This document shows positions 35,401 to 47,678 of a stretch of DNA of 64,000 nucleotides, one piece after another. The notes beneath the pieces are model-generated. The model saw nothing but the letters and a program-made list of their open reading frames with translations. It made no database searches and had not been told where the DNA came from. The first letter of the stretch is position 1. Each line of letters starts with the position of its first letter. Source of the DNA: Paraphysomonas bandaiensis (Eukaryota > Chrysophyceae); NCBI GenBank assembly GCA_965644295.1, contig CBFFRP010000408.1, forward strand, positions 1 through 64,000, written 5' to 3'. Made by a program: the position numbers and the translations under genes.

Positions 35401-38027
35401 TGGGCGTGGGATATTACTTCGGATCATCCTGATGAAGAGTTGCAATCACTGTTCTCTGATTATGACAAATGGGTACAATATAGCAATATAGCGAATGATA
35501 TCTCGTCTGGTACCGGCTCAGTTTTTGCTGTTGTGTCACACGATACCAAAGGTACGTTTCAATTGTTAGACCCTGATGTATCTGCATCGCCAGAGTTGAG
35601 CGCAATCAAAGAGACAGTGGATAGTAATACGTTTAACCCAGAGAGAAAACTTCAGAAGAATATCCATTTACCTTTGAACACTAAAAATGGGACCACATTC
35701 AATGCATCTCATACATCGGGCCATTCCACACGAAGCCGAATAATTCCGGGCGACTTGTTTACGTCCGCTGTACGAGAGACCTCGTTTTTAGAACGCTATC
35801 CTGTTGGTCATAGTGGCCTCGAACTATTGCTACTCTATACTGCATCGACCAAAAAGTCTGCTGGGATAACAGGTGAATTATTGTATTTTTCTATAAGACA
35901 GGGTTTGTTATTTGCTTTGTCTGTGTTGTGCATTCATATATAGCGCATATACGATTATTTGGTGTACGCTTTTGTAACAGCAGAGTAGGGGGTTTCGGCT
36001 ACACATCGCTGCCTCCTTCGTTTCGGGCTTTTCAACAGATGCATGGTGCTTCGAAAACTTGGACGGAGTCTTCTAAGTGCACCTTTGGTATCACCGCCTC
36101 AGCGTGGTCACCACCTAGTGGTCATACCAAAAGTGATAATGGAAGACATGATAGCAGCAAAGTCGAGAACTCAAAGAACAGTGATATTTCTACTGTACTG
36201 CAACCTGGCATACCAGTTGGGTATGATTCGAAAACGAAGTCCAGACAAGCTGGTATCAAAGAGCTGTTGGTTCAGGTGCTGGTCTGACGCATGCACTGAC
36301 TGACAAGTAATAACTTGCACTTGGAAGGTGAATGGGCAGTCATATATGAGTAGAAATGTTCGAGAAGAATGCAGAACCGAAAACCTGGTCTTTGATATAA
36401 CAGCCTCTCATTATCAAATCAGAGTATGATCTGTATGATATATCTCGTGGCAACAATTACCTCATTTTTCAGGTTGACGTTATCGAGCAAAAATTAATTC
36501 ACTATGACGTGATCTTCACATTATGTTGTGCAATTCAGGTATAGTTTTTCGTGCAGTCAGAAGCACCCGTAGTTACTTCGCTGTAGATAGGTTTGTTAGT
36601 CCTTCAAATGAAGGCTTCTTCTACACAGGCATCAGCGACCAAGGTATCGATTCTGTCGATATCAGCTCAGGTTTGTATTCGTGAATGTATTTTCGTCAAG
36701 TCACAATTTCGATTTACTTATTCCGTCGACGACAGTGCTTTACTAATTATTGGTATATATTTAGGCTGTACTTGATGCAGGCATATGTATATCACACTTG
36801 TTGGCGTCGAGTGCTGTGGCTGGCGTTGCATTTTATCATTTCATTTGGTTGTGTTTACTGAAGCTACTAATATTTTGCATTCTCGAGATGAGGCTCGTTA
36901 TTTCAGTATACCAAGCCAGGTCATTGTTTTCATAACATAATGTAACACAATTATCTATGCACTGCACATTGCTACGTGTATATATGTATATCATATATGT
37001 AATAAGTGGACGGACAAATGTGTTGACGACAGAGGTTTCGATTATGGCGACTTTGAATGCTGCTGCGATAGTTTGGCGTACATATTCGCCATAGGCACAC
37101 GATAACTATTATCTTTGACAATTGCAATGAGTGCCGTGTTAGTCAAATGTGTTGTTTAATCATATTGTACTGTAACTAGGTACGCTCAAGATATGGCACA
37201 GACGGGGTGGCAGGGATTGCGAAATCATTTGGCAACTCTACATGCTAGATTTTATGCCGGTCTCTTTGCGGCCATACTATTAGTTGACTTTTGCTATCAA
37301 AGGTATTGGATAATATTTTGAACGTGTTCTGTGCTTACCAATTATTAGGCCAGTTATTATTGTGTTTGCCCTATATTCTTTTTGGCTTCCGCAAATTGCG
37401 TACAGTGCTTACATGGGATCAAGGAAACCACTACAATCCCGTTTTATTATAGGCATGTCTGTTTCCCGTCTATGGCTACCCCTTTATTTGTTTGGCTGCG
37501 AACGGAATTTGTATATGCTCTTGTCTGAAAAATCGACAACTTCTTTTGTCGGTTGTATAGTTTTAGTATTGTGGGTGGGCTTACAAGTTGTTGTTCTTCT
37601 CCTCCAGGTATGTTTTGTTTTGCCTTCCCCTTGTGATTACCAACGCAACGTGTTCAGAGTAAGTGGGGGCCTCGTTTCTTTATTCCCAGTCGCTTCCTTC
37701 CGGTCAAATATAATTATTATCGCCCTATTTCTAGGAGGCCTGCTTTGACCGGTGAACGCAGCGAGGGAGATGTTGAGTCTGGTGAATATGAATGTGTAAT
37801 ATGCTACACACCTGTCAGCCATTCGGCAAGGGAACATATGGTACGCCGATGCTCTATATGAGAACTTATGGATAAGATGATGATTATGCATAAGAACTAT
37901 TCATTAATATATATTTATGCAGGTTACACCATGCGACCACGTTTTTCACCAGGAATGTTTGTCGCGGTGGTTGGAGGTAAAATTAGAGTGTCCAGTTTGC
38001 AGATCGATATTGCCAGCCGATGATTGA
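35300..38027 (+). CDS. Tul1/FLY1-type multispanning membrane RING E3 ubiquitin ligase
   Basis: In-phase exons: 35300-35872 (start uncertain), 35986-36194, 36245-36306, 36354-36423, 36473-36538, 36587-36670, 36765-36919, 37180-37302, 37349-37607, 37658-37840 and 37923-38027. Most introns are 47-50 bases. The N-terminal part is a putative luminal domain (KGTFQLLD, ESSKCTFGITASAW). Several membrane segments follow (IQIGLLVLQMK, AVLDAGICISHLL, LLKLLIFCILEMRLVI, RFYAGLFAAILLVDF, PVIIVFALYSFWLPQI, RLWLPLYLFGCERN). The conserved linker GPRFFIPSRFLPVKYNYYRP precedes a C-terminal RING, CVICYTPV...TPCDHVFHQECLSRW...CPVCRSILP. This order is that of yeast Tul1 and plant FLYING SAUCER1, Golgi/endosomal ligases of the Dsc complex type. 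All eight zinc ligands of the RING are present. The stop is TGA. Confidence 0.85.
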
Positions 38028-39300
38028 TGCTCTATCAATTCCGGCTAATATATATATTCGCGTGTGTGATAGTAACTAAGAAGTGCTAATTTGAATTTTA
38101 TATAAGAATGCAAACAGAGAAGCGAATACTGCTTATTATGAGCGTGTCACATATAGTCTTGCATCATCTAACCGAGAAGTCAAGGACAAAACCTAGCCCT
38201 CAATCTCAGATATGAGTTAAACACCAAGGGCTGTATAAAATAAACTGCACTGTATGAAGTGTATAATATGACATTGTAGAATATAGAATATATGTGAGTC
38301 GTATTCATGGTTTTGAACTATAACCACCTTCTACGTGCGTACTTGAAGCTTGTTGACGCCTATCGCTAGTAGCTATCCTGTATTCTATGTAGCAATGAAA
38401 TACACCAGCTATCTATGGATAAGGTAGTAACCTCCGTTATGCGCAAAAACCAGATTTGCGGGTTTGCTCCCTATACACGATAATTACGTACGATAAAACA
38501 CTTAATATAACTGTAAAAGTACCTAACACGGTCAACGTTGTCCTATTGTGACCCATCGTTGTGCTTGCGCTGAAAATTCTAATGCTATGATGAGTTGTAG
38601 TTGAACTGTACCATCGTCTAGTATTTTCTTCTGTAGTAAGACTGCTTCTACTCCTAGCTCGCTAGCAATCCAGTGTGTATGGCTTGCAGTCTACGAGATG
38701 TCGTAATTAGCGTTCGAAAACAAAATGGACGGAAGAGTCAAGAAACTAGATGCTTTTATGTCCATTTTTCAACAGTAGATAACTTTTTCAATATTATTTA
38801 ATGATAAGTACTGTGCTTTTAGTATAATGAAGCCCACATAGTGAGCTGCTTTTCGTTATAATGGACTTTGCGCTGAAAATGTATGGGTGACGGGATATGA
38901 GCAAATGAAGTTTTAAAAAAGATATGAGAAAACACGAAAGAAAATTTCTGTCAACATTAAGCTCAAATTATTATTAATTCACACGATCACATTTACATTA
39001 ATTCATTCCTTCAATGTAAATATAATTTTGTGCTCTATCCGGGTTTGACACTAACTTTTTTAGGGGTGGTCTATGACTGGTGTGGTAAGAATTAATATGT
39101 CGAATGACCCTTCTATCGACATTAGCAACACTCGGAAATCAATTTGATACCCCAGAACCTGTAAGTTAAACCAGGAGACGCGGTAGACCATCATTGTCCA
39201 TCACACGTAACTAATCAACTTGTGCTGTTTGCTGTTCTCTTTTGTTGTTGAATCTCTTAGTATGTTGCTTAATATTTCACCTTGATACTACAAATCACTA
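38028..39300. other. spacer, no gene seen
   Basis: AT-rich DNA downstream of the Tul1-like gene. No supported ORF or repeat partner was recognised. Confidence 0.55.
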
Positions 39301-39386
39301 CTATATATAAACCTGAAGTTCTCTGCCCTACGATGGCAAATACAGTCCAACATAAAGTTTCACCCTATTAACCAGCTCCAAGCCCA

Positions 39387-40628
39387 ATGTCTCTATTGAG
39401 ACCGTGGCTGAGTCACATCAGTGTGCCCAGGGCCTTTTACACTCCCTTACTGCTGCATTTTGTTGACCACCACGCTTCCGACAAATTACCTGTCACACCA
39501 TGTTGTACACGCTCCAAGCCCCCCTGCCTGGCCTTGCAACCTTCACCCTACTCAACTACTTCAGTTAAACCACGTGCCTGCACCAATGCAGCGCTGACCG
39601 CACCTATGTGCTATCCCCTCAGCAGACAACTTCGTCTCACCCATCGCTTTCTACGGCTACAACCTCTCAGAACATGGCTCGTGCGAGCAGGCTCACGGAA
39701 ACGACCCCCATGGACCCCCTATGCAATCACTGAATACTCTCGATCCCTCTTAACTGTGCAACAGGGCTGCCTTCTGCCGCCCACTCAACCCAACCCAACA
39801 TGGTTTGTCTGTGGTCTATGCACCCAGCAGACTACCCCCTCACCCTGTTCACCTATCACCCCCACAGCCCATCCATCTCATTGGATAGACACTGTATTCC
39901 GCATACGGTATACTCGAATACTGTACTACTGTGTCCTACAGGATGTATACTATTCCGTGTATACCTCTACTGCTGTTGGACACATCACCATGTCCATGTA
40001 CCTGTCTACCTGTACTGTTGGACACATCACCATGTCCATGTACCTGTCTACCTGTACTGTTGGACATATCACCATGTCCATGTACCTGTCTACCTGTACT
40101 GTTGGACACATCACCAGCTCTCTCTCTCTGTCCAACACACTCATATTATCACTGCAGTGTCCAACACACACACAGTACACTCTACCTCCTCCTAGAAAAC
40201 CCCCAGAAAAACTATCGCCTCTCCCTTCGTCTCTGATACCTTGCCGTCATCTTCCTTACACACACTCTCTATGCCTCAGTCTGTACCCCCCTGCACTGAC
40301 ACAGTCACTACCAAGGGCAGCTGAGGACGTCCGAGTGTCTCCTCCAGACCATCATCATCATCATCACGATCATCTCGTGCATAGGTCTATCAGAGTACTC
40401 GACCTCAGTGACTCTTGTTCTGTTGCGCAGTCTCACTCTCCTCAATCAGATGTTGCCTCTCTTGCACCATCACACTCCCTCTCGACTCCCTGTAGCTGGA
40501 CACACCGGATGACCCTCACATCCCACCCCTGTACAGCTATACACCCTCTTGCATGTGTTCTCTACCGCTGGCTAAGACAGCAAAAGAGCCGATTTCGACG
40601 CTTCTTCACAGTAGGCCATAACCTTTAG
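39387..40628 (+). other. 413-codon open frame in C-rich DNA, coding status doubtful
   Basis: A long plus-strand frame starts at ATG 39387. The composition is dominated by Leu, Pro, Ser, Thr, His and Cys, reflecting C-rich DNA that differs from its surroundings. It contains the 42-base minisatellite in frame and a run of His codons. Other frames are also open across the same stretch, so openness reflects composition more than selection. It ends directly before the 1037-base tandem duplication and shares the ATATATAAACCTGAA word near 39305 with that repeat at 41083. It may be decayed coding DNA of the same mobile family. I do not support it as a host gene. Confidence 0.25.
39973..40115 (+). repeat. 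42-base minisatellite, about 3.4 copies
   Basis: The unit contains TGTTGGACACATCACCATG and CCATGTACCTGTCTACC and repeats every 42 bases. In the plus-strand frame it gives a 14-residue repeat, VGHITMSMYLSTCT. One unit has GACATATC instead of GACACATC. Confidence 0.93.
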
Positions 40629-40640
40629 CAAGACCTTCAT

Positions 40641-42714
40641 CCACATACCTCCAAGCCACTTGGAACAATGCCTAAAGGAAGGCCACCAGATCGCCAATCT
40701 CAGAAGGGCATATTACTGTTTCCCCTAACTGCCATAAGGCTAATAAGTCAGTCCCCGTGAGGTACATAAGGCTATCTATCATATAGCGAGTGGAGTCTCA
40801 TCCCAAGAGGAGACCTCCAGATCACACGCGCCGGTGAGTCCCAGGACACACGATCATGGCGAGCCTCATAACACACACTAAGAACGGAAGTGGGAAACCT
40901 TGGTGCTTGCGGCGACGCACAAGCAGCTTTCGTAGCGTTAAATAGTAGGATAAAAGAGTTTGTATTGATTAGTTGCGGGTAGTAGTCTAACTAGTATGAC
41001 TCTAGCATTCTTCTAGCCACTAATTGGTGCAGGCTTTCAACGCCTATTGCTAAATAATCAGACATTCAATATATATAAACCTGAAATTTTTCTGTGCCCG
41101 AAATGACTCACAAACCGTGACTCAACTGTGTAAGGACCAAGAAAAGTTTATCTCTTGTCTAGAGAGCGGGCTGCAATACGGTCTAGGGCGCACTTCCAGA
41201 AACACTACAAACCGAGATGTATGTATTGAGCAAACACCCATCTCGTTCAGCATAGGTCAACACAGGTCAATACTACATCATTACAATCGACACTTCACAC
41301 ACAAAACCACCATTCACCTACTAAAACAAAATATTTACATTCGAAAACTCGACTATCTACGAAATCACGTATTTTGTAAAATAAAACTTCGAAGTTCTGG
41401 ACTTCAGTCGAAATTGAAATATGAATCGCTATATGAAAAACTGAAAATCGAAACTCCAACTACTAAACTGAAGCTCCGAAGCACTCTAAAACCTGGAAAT
41501 CTCGAATATTGCGAACTAAAAGTGTAAGTTCCAGATACAGTGAGTACCCCTGTATATGTGAAACCTGCATATGCATATGCCTACATACCATAATATATGT
41601 ATACTGCTAAAGATATACACACACTATACAGGACAGTATATTATATATAATATAGGAATACACTCAGTGTACATAAACCACATACCTCCAAGCCACTTGG
41701 AACAATGCCTAAAGGAAGGCCACCAGATCGCCAATCTCAGAAGGGCATATTACTGTTTCCCCTAACTGCCATAAGGCTAATAAGTCAGTCCCCGTGAGGT
41801 ACATAAGGCTATCTATCATATAGCGAGTGGAGTCTCATCCCAAGAGGAGACCTCCAGATCACACGCGCCGGTGAGTCCCAGGACACACGATCATGGCGAG
41901 CCTCATAACACACACTAAGAACGGAAGTGGGAAACCTTGGTGCTTGCGGCGACGCACAAGCAGCTTTCGTAGCGTTAAATAGTAGGATAAAAGAGTTTGT
42001 ATTGATTAGTTGCGGGTAGTAGTCTAACTAGTATGACTCTAGCATTCTTCTAGCCACTAATTGGTGCAGGCTTTCAACGCCTATTGCTAAATAATCAGAC
42101 ATTCAATATATATAAACCTGAAATTTTTCTGTGCCCGAAATGACTCACAAACCGTGACTCAACTGTGTAAGGACCAAGAAAAGTTTATCTCTTGTCTAGA
42201 GAGCGGGCTGCAATACGGTCTAGGGCGCACTTCCAGAAACACTACAAACCGAGATGTATGTATTGAGCAAACACCCATCTCGTTCAGCATAGGTCAACAC
42301 AGGTCAATACTACATCATTACAATCGACACTTCACACACAAAACCACCATTCACCTACTAAAACAAAATATTTACATTCGAAAACTCGACTATCTACGAA
42401 ATCACGTATTTTGTAAAATAAAACTTCGAAGTTCTGGACTTCAGTCGAAATTGAAATATGAATCGCTATATGAAAAACTGAAAATCGAAACTCCAACTAC
42501 TAAACTGAAGCTCCGAAGCACTCTAAAACCTGGAAATCTCGAATATTGCGAACTAAAAGTGTAAGTTCCAGATACAGTGAGTACCCCTGTATATGTGAAA
42601 CCTGCATATGCATATGCCTACATACCATAATATATGTATACTGCTAAAGATATACACACACTATACAGGACAGTATATTATATATAATATAGGAATACAC
42701 TCAGTGTACATAAA
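40641..42714 (+). repeat. 1037-base direct tandem duplication
   Basis: The unit 40641-41677 is repeated at 41678-42714 with no differences that I could see. Each begins CCACATACCTCCAAGCC and ends AGTGTACATAAA. Within each unit lie the family words CGGAAGTGGGAAACCTTGG, GGTGCTTGCGGCGACG and TTCAACGCCTATTGCTAAAT, shared with repeats at 8.9 kb and 60 kb. Each unit also holds a 136-codon open frame (41117 and 42154) that lacks an ATG and has no recognised domain. It is a very recent duplication or an assembly duplication. Confidence 0.93.
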
Positions 42715-42910
42715 CCCCCAGGGTTACACTGAGCACGTTGTAACGAAAACAAAATCCCTCCTCATTCCTAGAAAAACTTTACAGAAATTGATGCTTTACG
42801 AGTACAAATAGCGGCACCTAAACCGAAAACGACATATGTTCAAGACTTTTAACATTGAGAACTATTGTATAAAACGAAGAGAGTAGTGGCAGGGAATTCA
42901 TTTCCGGATA

Positions 42911-43141
42911 TCATACGTTAGTAACTACCGGTAAAGTAGATATCGAAGAGAAGCGGTTAATGTCATAAATGGGTATGCAGCAGTGCTGCAACTGTTGTTG
43001 AGCAACCAAGGGAGAGGGAAATATTTCAAGACTCTTGCTAACATAGAAAGCTCTCTCTCTGTATGGCTCGGGGTTTCCTCTTAAAAGTTCTTCATGCACG
43101 TATCTGCGACCCGTTCTCAGATATCCGCAACAACTTATCAT
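42911..43141 (-). pseudogene. short ORF crossing the left arm border of the foldback element
   Basis: The minus-strand frame reads LRTGRRYVHEELLRGNPEPY and RERAFYVSKSLEIFPSP, starting inside the inverted arm and ending outside it at 42911. In the right arm the same coding words are cut off after FYVSKS by different flanking sequence and soon hit a stop. So a coding piece, perhaps from a transposase, was captured at the arm end. I do not recognise the protein family. Confidence 0.3.
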
Positions 43142-45392
43142 CTGCGCACTATAAAAGGTTCAAGAGTCCAACACGTTTGTATGGTGTCCACTACATTGTC
43201 AGGTGTAGTCATTCTCATGCGACGGATATCACCGACGGATAAGACATTCATCCACACATATTTCAGGACTATCGTTGACAAGCTTGCCTTTATATATATT
43301 TTTTCGCTCCTACTCCCACCATCGTCACTGTTGTAGTAAACATTCGCTTGCCTTCCGAAACAACATCATATGTTAAACAACGCAGGCTAAGGGAACAATG
43401 TTTCCAATACTCTGGCTAAAGTTAATTTATTCGTCACCAATATCTCCCCACATACCCCCTACGTCCTTAAAACGTTTGAATTCTGCTTCCTGTTGTCCAC
43501 CGTGGGGAAAATCTCTCCCTCAAGCCCCACATATCTCACTCTAAAGTGACGACACCAACCCCTTATTTGACTTTTTGAAATATTTCTTTTCTAAAGAGGG
43601 TAACATAACATCAAAGCATTCAGATCTTAGACAATATATGTTCATAGTGACTTCAGTGTCTCTGAGGTGAAAGCATCTACATTGTAGAATGCATTGATTG
43701 TGTCAACGGAAAATTATATTGAATTTAGCTTTACAAGCTTTTGGAGAATATGAGGAGCAATATGCTGAGCCATCGAATAATATTCCGTATTGGGCCCTAA
43801 GGTTGGTTGAGTTAAGTGCTCCCAAACTCTTCTTGTATAAAGCTGACTTCAGAGTCACGGAGGTCAATAGTTATTGAAACCTCAAAAACAGCGAATGTTT
43901 CACCGCTCTAGAATGGCCATATTATAATACAGATGCAGCAGATATATATTATATATTATGTGTAGAGGTGTATTAGGGTTAGGTAATATATGATCATAAT
44001 AGAGTAGCGCATATACCTTTTAGATATAGATGCTACAAAATCTAAAAATTGAGGAATTATTTCTCATCTAAGTGGTAAAACAACATTCTTTATATTTATC
44101 TCCAACATCATAATTACTCCAATTGCTCATAATTAGTGATTAAAAGTCAAAAGGACTATCAATTACTAAACAATTCAATTGCATAATATATATGATAATC
44201 AAGACTAGATTTGTAATCCGTAGTTAATCGTAAATTCATTATAATAGTTTCGTTGCTACGTTTACACATGTCATCAAAGACACTCTTCATTTACCTTATA
44301 ACTTTCTTTATTTGCAATGATAGTTGCAGTTCTATAAAGTTATGGCCTGTGGCCCCTGTGTCCAATCTGCATATTGCAGTCAGTATTATGATACACCAAC
44401 ACAACATTCATTATGTATACCAAAATCATTTTTAGACACTGATGACGTAGTCACTAGGTTTTTGTATTGGAGAGCCCTCCGGATTATATGAATATGGACA
44501 GGATGGCCATTCTAGAGCGGTGAAACATTCGCTGTTTTTGAGGTTTCAATAACTATTGACCTCCGTGACTCTGAAGTCAGCTTTATACAAGAAGAGTTTG
44601 GGAGCACTTAACTCAACCAACCTTAGGGCCCAATACGGAATATTATTCGATGGCTCAGCATATTGCTCCTCATATTCTCCAAAAGCTTGTAAAGCTAAAT
44701 TCAATATAATTTTCCGTTGACACAATCAATGCATTCTACAATGTAGATGCTTTCACCTCAGAGACACTGAAGTCACTATGAACATATATTGTCTAAGATC
44801 TGAATGCTTTGATGTTATGTTACCCTCTTTAGAAAAGAAATATTTCAAAAAGTCAAATAAGGGGTTGGTGTCGTCACTTTAGAGTGAGATATGTGGGGTT
44901 TGAGGGAGAGATTTTCCCCACGGTGGACAACAGGAAGCAGAATTCAAACGTTTTAAGGACGTAGGGGGTATGTGGGGAGATATTGGTGACGAATAAATTA
45001 ACTTTAGCCAGAGTATTGGAAACATTGTTCCCTTAGCCTGCGTTGTTTAACATATGATGTTGTTTCGGAAGGCAAGCGAATGTTTACTACAACAGTGACG
45101 ATGGTGGGAGTAGGAGCGAAAAAATATATATAAAGGCAAGCTTGTCAACGATAGTCCTGAAATATGTGTGGATGAATGTCTTATCCGTCGGTGATATCCG
45201 TCGCATGAGAATGACTACACCTGACAATGTAGTGGACACCATACAAACGTGTTGGACTCTTGAACCTTTTATAGTGCGCAGATGATAAGTTGTTGCGGAT
45301 ATCTGAGAACGGGTCGCAGATACGTGCATGAAGAACTTTTAAGAGGAAACCCCGAGCCATACAGAGAGAGAGCTTTCTATGTTAGCAAGAGT
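43031..45392. mobile_element. 2.36-kb foldback/long-TIR element, 890-base inverted arms
   Basis: The arms are 43031-43920 and 44503-45392, equal in length with no indels and only one mismatch seen (43524 against 44899). The outer ends are ACTCTTGCTA and TAGCAAGAGT. A 582-base spacer lies between them and has no recognised protein. Each arm carries an identical 80-codon open frame (43094-43336 plus, 45087-45329 minus) without a known domain. In both arms the strand reading outward encodes RRYVHEELLRGNPEPYRERA. I could not see a target-site duplication. A foldback transposon, a TIR element without its transposase, or a chromosomal palindrome are all possible. Confidence 0.85.
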
Positions 45393-46190
45393 TATACATC
45401 CGGATGTAAAAAACGACACTGACGATGTACCATTGTTTTTTGATGAGAGGAGTGAAAATGATAGTGACTAGAGTAGCCACGGTAGCCTGGTGAAATAATA
45501 CTACAGGAGTTTGAAATTGGTGCTTTGGTAAATAATCCTTTTCAACTAGGTTATAAAGTACTTTCATACAACGGCAGAGTGGCATATGAGTTTGAGTTCA
45601 ATCAAACCGACTACAGGATAATGAAGTATGGACTCTTAGTGGTATTAGAATTAATAGTGGACTGTGTGATGTTTGTATCTATATACCCGTCTGTATGTAT
45701 TTGACGAATATTTTCGTGATATGTAAAAATCGGATTAGCATAGCATTCATTGGACTATCGTTTATTTTGAATCCTCCCTGTATATGAAGTACTTACTTTC
45801 CTCTCTTGTATATATTAGAAAATATAGAATAATAGAAATATATTGCTAGAAGAGTGTAAAGTAAAAATAATGTGTAGCGCCACTCACACCGACATAATCA
45901 AACTAGCAAGAGCCACATGGAATTCAAACACCCCTCAGGTAGAGCACTACTAGACCGGCCACATTACTCCCAAACAATTATCCGACGCATTCGGACGTCA
46001 CGTATCCCACTCAGTGCTCGAACATCAGTTCCACGTCCTCGAAGTATCCATCACCTCTATCCTGCTCCCCCTATATAATCACAAGGCTGAGTTTTCATGT
46101 ATTAATCTGTATATGTATATGATCGCTGTAGTACGGTATATATATTCATAATACAGTACACTGCATAATAATCATTATTAGGAGAAACCA
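45393..46190. other. spacer, no gene seen
   Basis: No supported ORF or repeat partner was recognised between the foldback element and the GC-richer block that follows. Confidence 0.5.
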
Positions 46191-46199
46191 GGGATGGAG

Positions 46200-46960
46200 G
46201 AGCGTGCATGTCCGAAGTTTGTCAAGCTTATTGTGGTGTGGTTGGTAGACATCTTCACAATGTGAATGATGTCAGGGTGAGTGCAGGTGAGAAGCATGTG
46301 CGCTATGTTGTCTGTTGGGTATGCACAGTCTATGCATCATGCGGAAGCCGTTGCCCGGTTTTTCCTTTGGCTCAGTTTCTTCCCATTGCCTAGAATTTCT
46401 CCCATACGTATGCCGTCTCGCGTATACGCTCTGCGAGGGAGATGTAGTGTGTGGAGGAGTTATGGGTACGGAGAGGATGGAGCTTGTGTGGGAGCTTTTG
46501 TGCAGCATACATGCTATCTCGTCGGAGGGTGTATTGATGAGGTCCCACTGGTGGTGAAGATCTGTGACGTCTCCTGGCATGGAACCGAAGTCTGTGAGGA
46601 GATGTGTATTGTATCTTCGCCAGTGCCATTGACCCGTGGTAAAGAATTTTTCCAGTATGTGCGTAGCGTCAGTTGTGACAACACTGTAGTTGGAGTCTCC
46701 GAACACTCTGTATAGTGTCTTCCAATTGCCACTGGCGTCGGCGTCGGCGATATAAATGCCGTGGTCATACAAGAACAGTGGTATTGTTGCTTTGATCTTG
46801 TGTTTTACGTTCGGGGTGCGAGGGCGTCCATTCTTTTGGGCGCTGTTTAAGAGCTGTGGTGGTGAGGCATTCGTAAAATATTCCCTGGTGGCGAGAAAAC
46901 GACATAGCGGAACAATACTTCCACTCTATTTATGCTGGTATTATAAGTTAGAAACATACA
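46200..46960 (-). other. GC-richer block with long overlapping open frames, possible mobile-element fragment
   Basis: A minus-strand frame of about 166 codons (46772 to 46272) can be extended upstream to about 46930. It contains ATREYFTNASPPQLL, SAQKNGRPRTPN and YDHGIYIADADASGNW. Several other frames are open too. Composition and isolation in repeat-rich DNA suggest an element-derived coding fragment, not a host gene. No family was recognised. Confidence 0.3.
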
Positions 46961-46984
46961 GTAACATGATATAAACCTATGATC

Positions 46985-47240
46985 AATATCACTTGCCAAT
47001 CGCCAAATTCATGTTGTCTCAACTACCAATCATTTCCATACAATCTTAGATAATATCACGATCTATACGGTTAATATATTTAAGTTTCACTACTATAACT
47101 GCTATCATGGCACTAGTTCTCATAATACAGCCAGTTAACTACTTCTGCATTATTCCTTTAACAGTCATAAGTCAAATATCTTTCAATTACAGCTTTCAAT
47201 TGCTCACAAATAGCAGAACTCAACAAAGTCAACTCATAGG
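46985..47240 (+). repeat. diverged third copy of the 26-kb dispersed repeat (empty site)
   Basis: The block contains TCTCAACTACCAATCA at 47017-47032 and, further on, CAGCTTTCAATTGCTCACAAA and AGAACTCAACA, matching the copies at 26054 and 30991. It is uninterrupted at the point where the 31-kb copy carries its 876-base insert. Confidence 0.65.
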
Positions 47241-47678
47241 TGTAACGGGTGACTAGTGATTATAGTCACAAAGAAATTAAAATTAGATACTGATGTGTGT
47301 GACTATATCAGATATAGGAGTGACTGGTGAGCGTATGTAAACAGATGTTCACCAGATGTTATATGAATATGTAGTGAAGTGGTTCACCAGACACTGCCAG
47401 TAGCATCACCTAGCACACATGCTTAATAAATATCTTCAACTGCAACGGATGCGCCATCATAAGAAAATTATCGTCAACTTGCTTCTAATGAGAAAACTGT
47501 CATCCAAACACAGAAAAAGAAGTGCGTATAAAAATATTCCTGATATACTTGATTATACCTTATACCTGTGATGTAACTCGGCATGACGTAATCAATGTTA
47601 ACTAACGTGTACTCTAACTTTAATGAATTAGTTTAAAACATTACCCAAATTTATCAAAGCGAGTATCCCAGTATATCC

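Noticed and set aside
36970-37110. Extra exon in the Tul1-like gene between 36919 and 37180
   Set aside because: A short open stretch is present, but the frame and conservation are satisfied by joining 36919 directly to 37180 (Gln-Ala-Arg-Tyr).
39387-40628. 413-codon ORF as a host gene
   Set aside because: Composition bias leaves several frames open, it contains a minisatellite and it abuts repeat DNA. No domain or splice structure supports a host gene.
41117-42564. Duplicate 136-codon ORFs as paired paralogous genes
   Set aside because: They lie inside the exact tandem duplication, have no ATG start and no recognisable domain.
43094-45329. Two identical 80-codon ORFs as a gene pair
   Set aside because: They are the same sequence in the two arms of the palindrome. 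Identity follows from the arms and gives no evidence of coding.
46208-46772. Several overlapping ORFs in the GC-richer block
   Set aside because: They are mutually overlapping on both strands, and only the longest minus-strand frame looks at all protein-like. No family was recognised.
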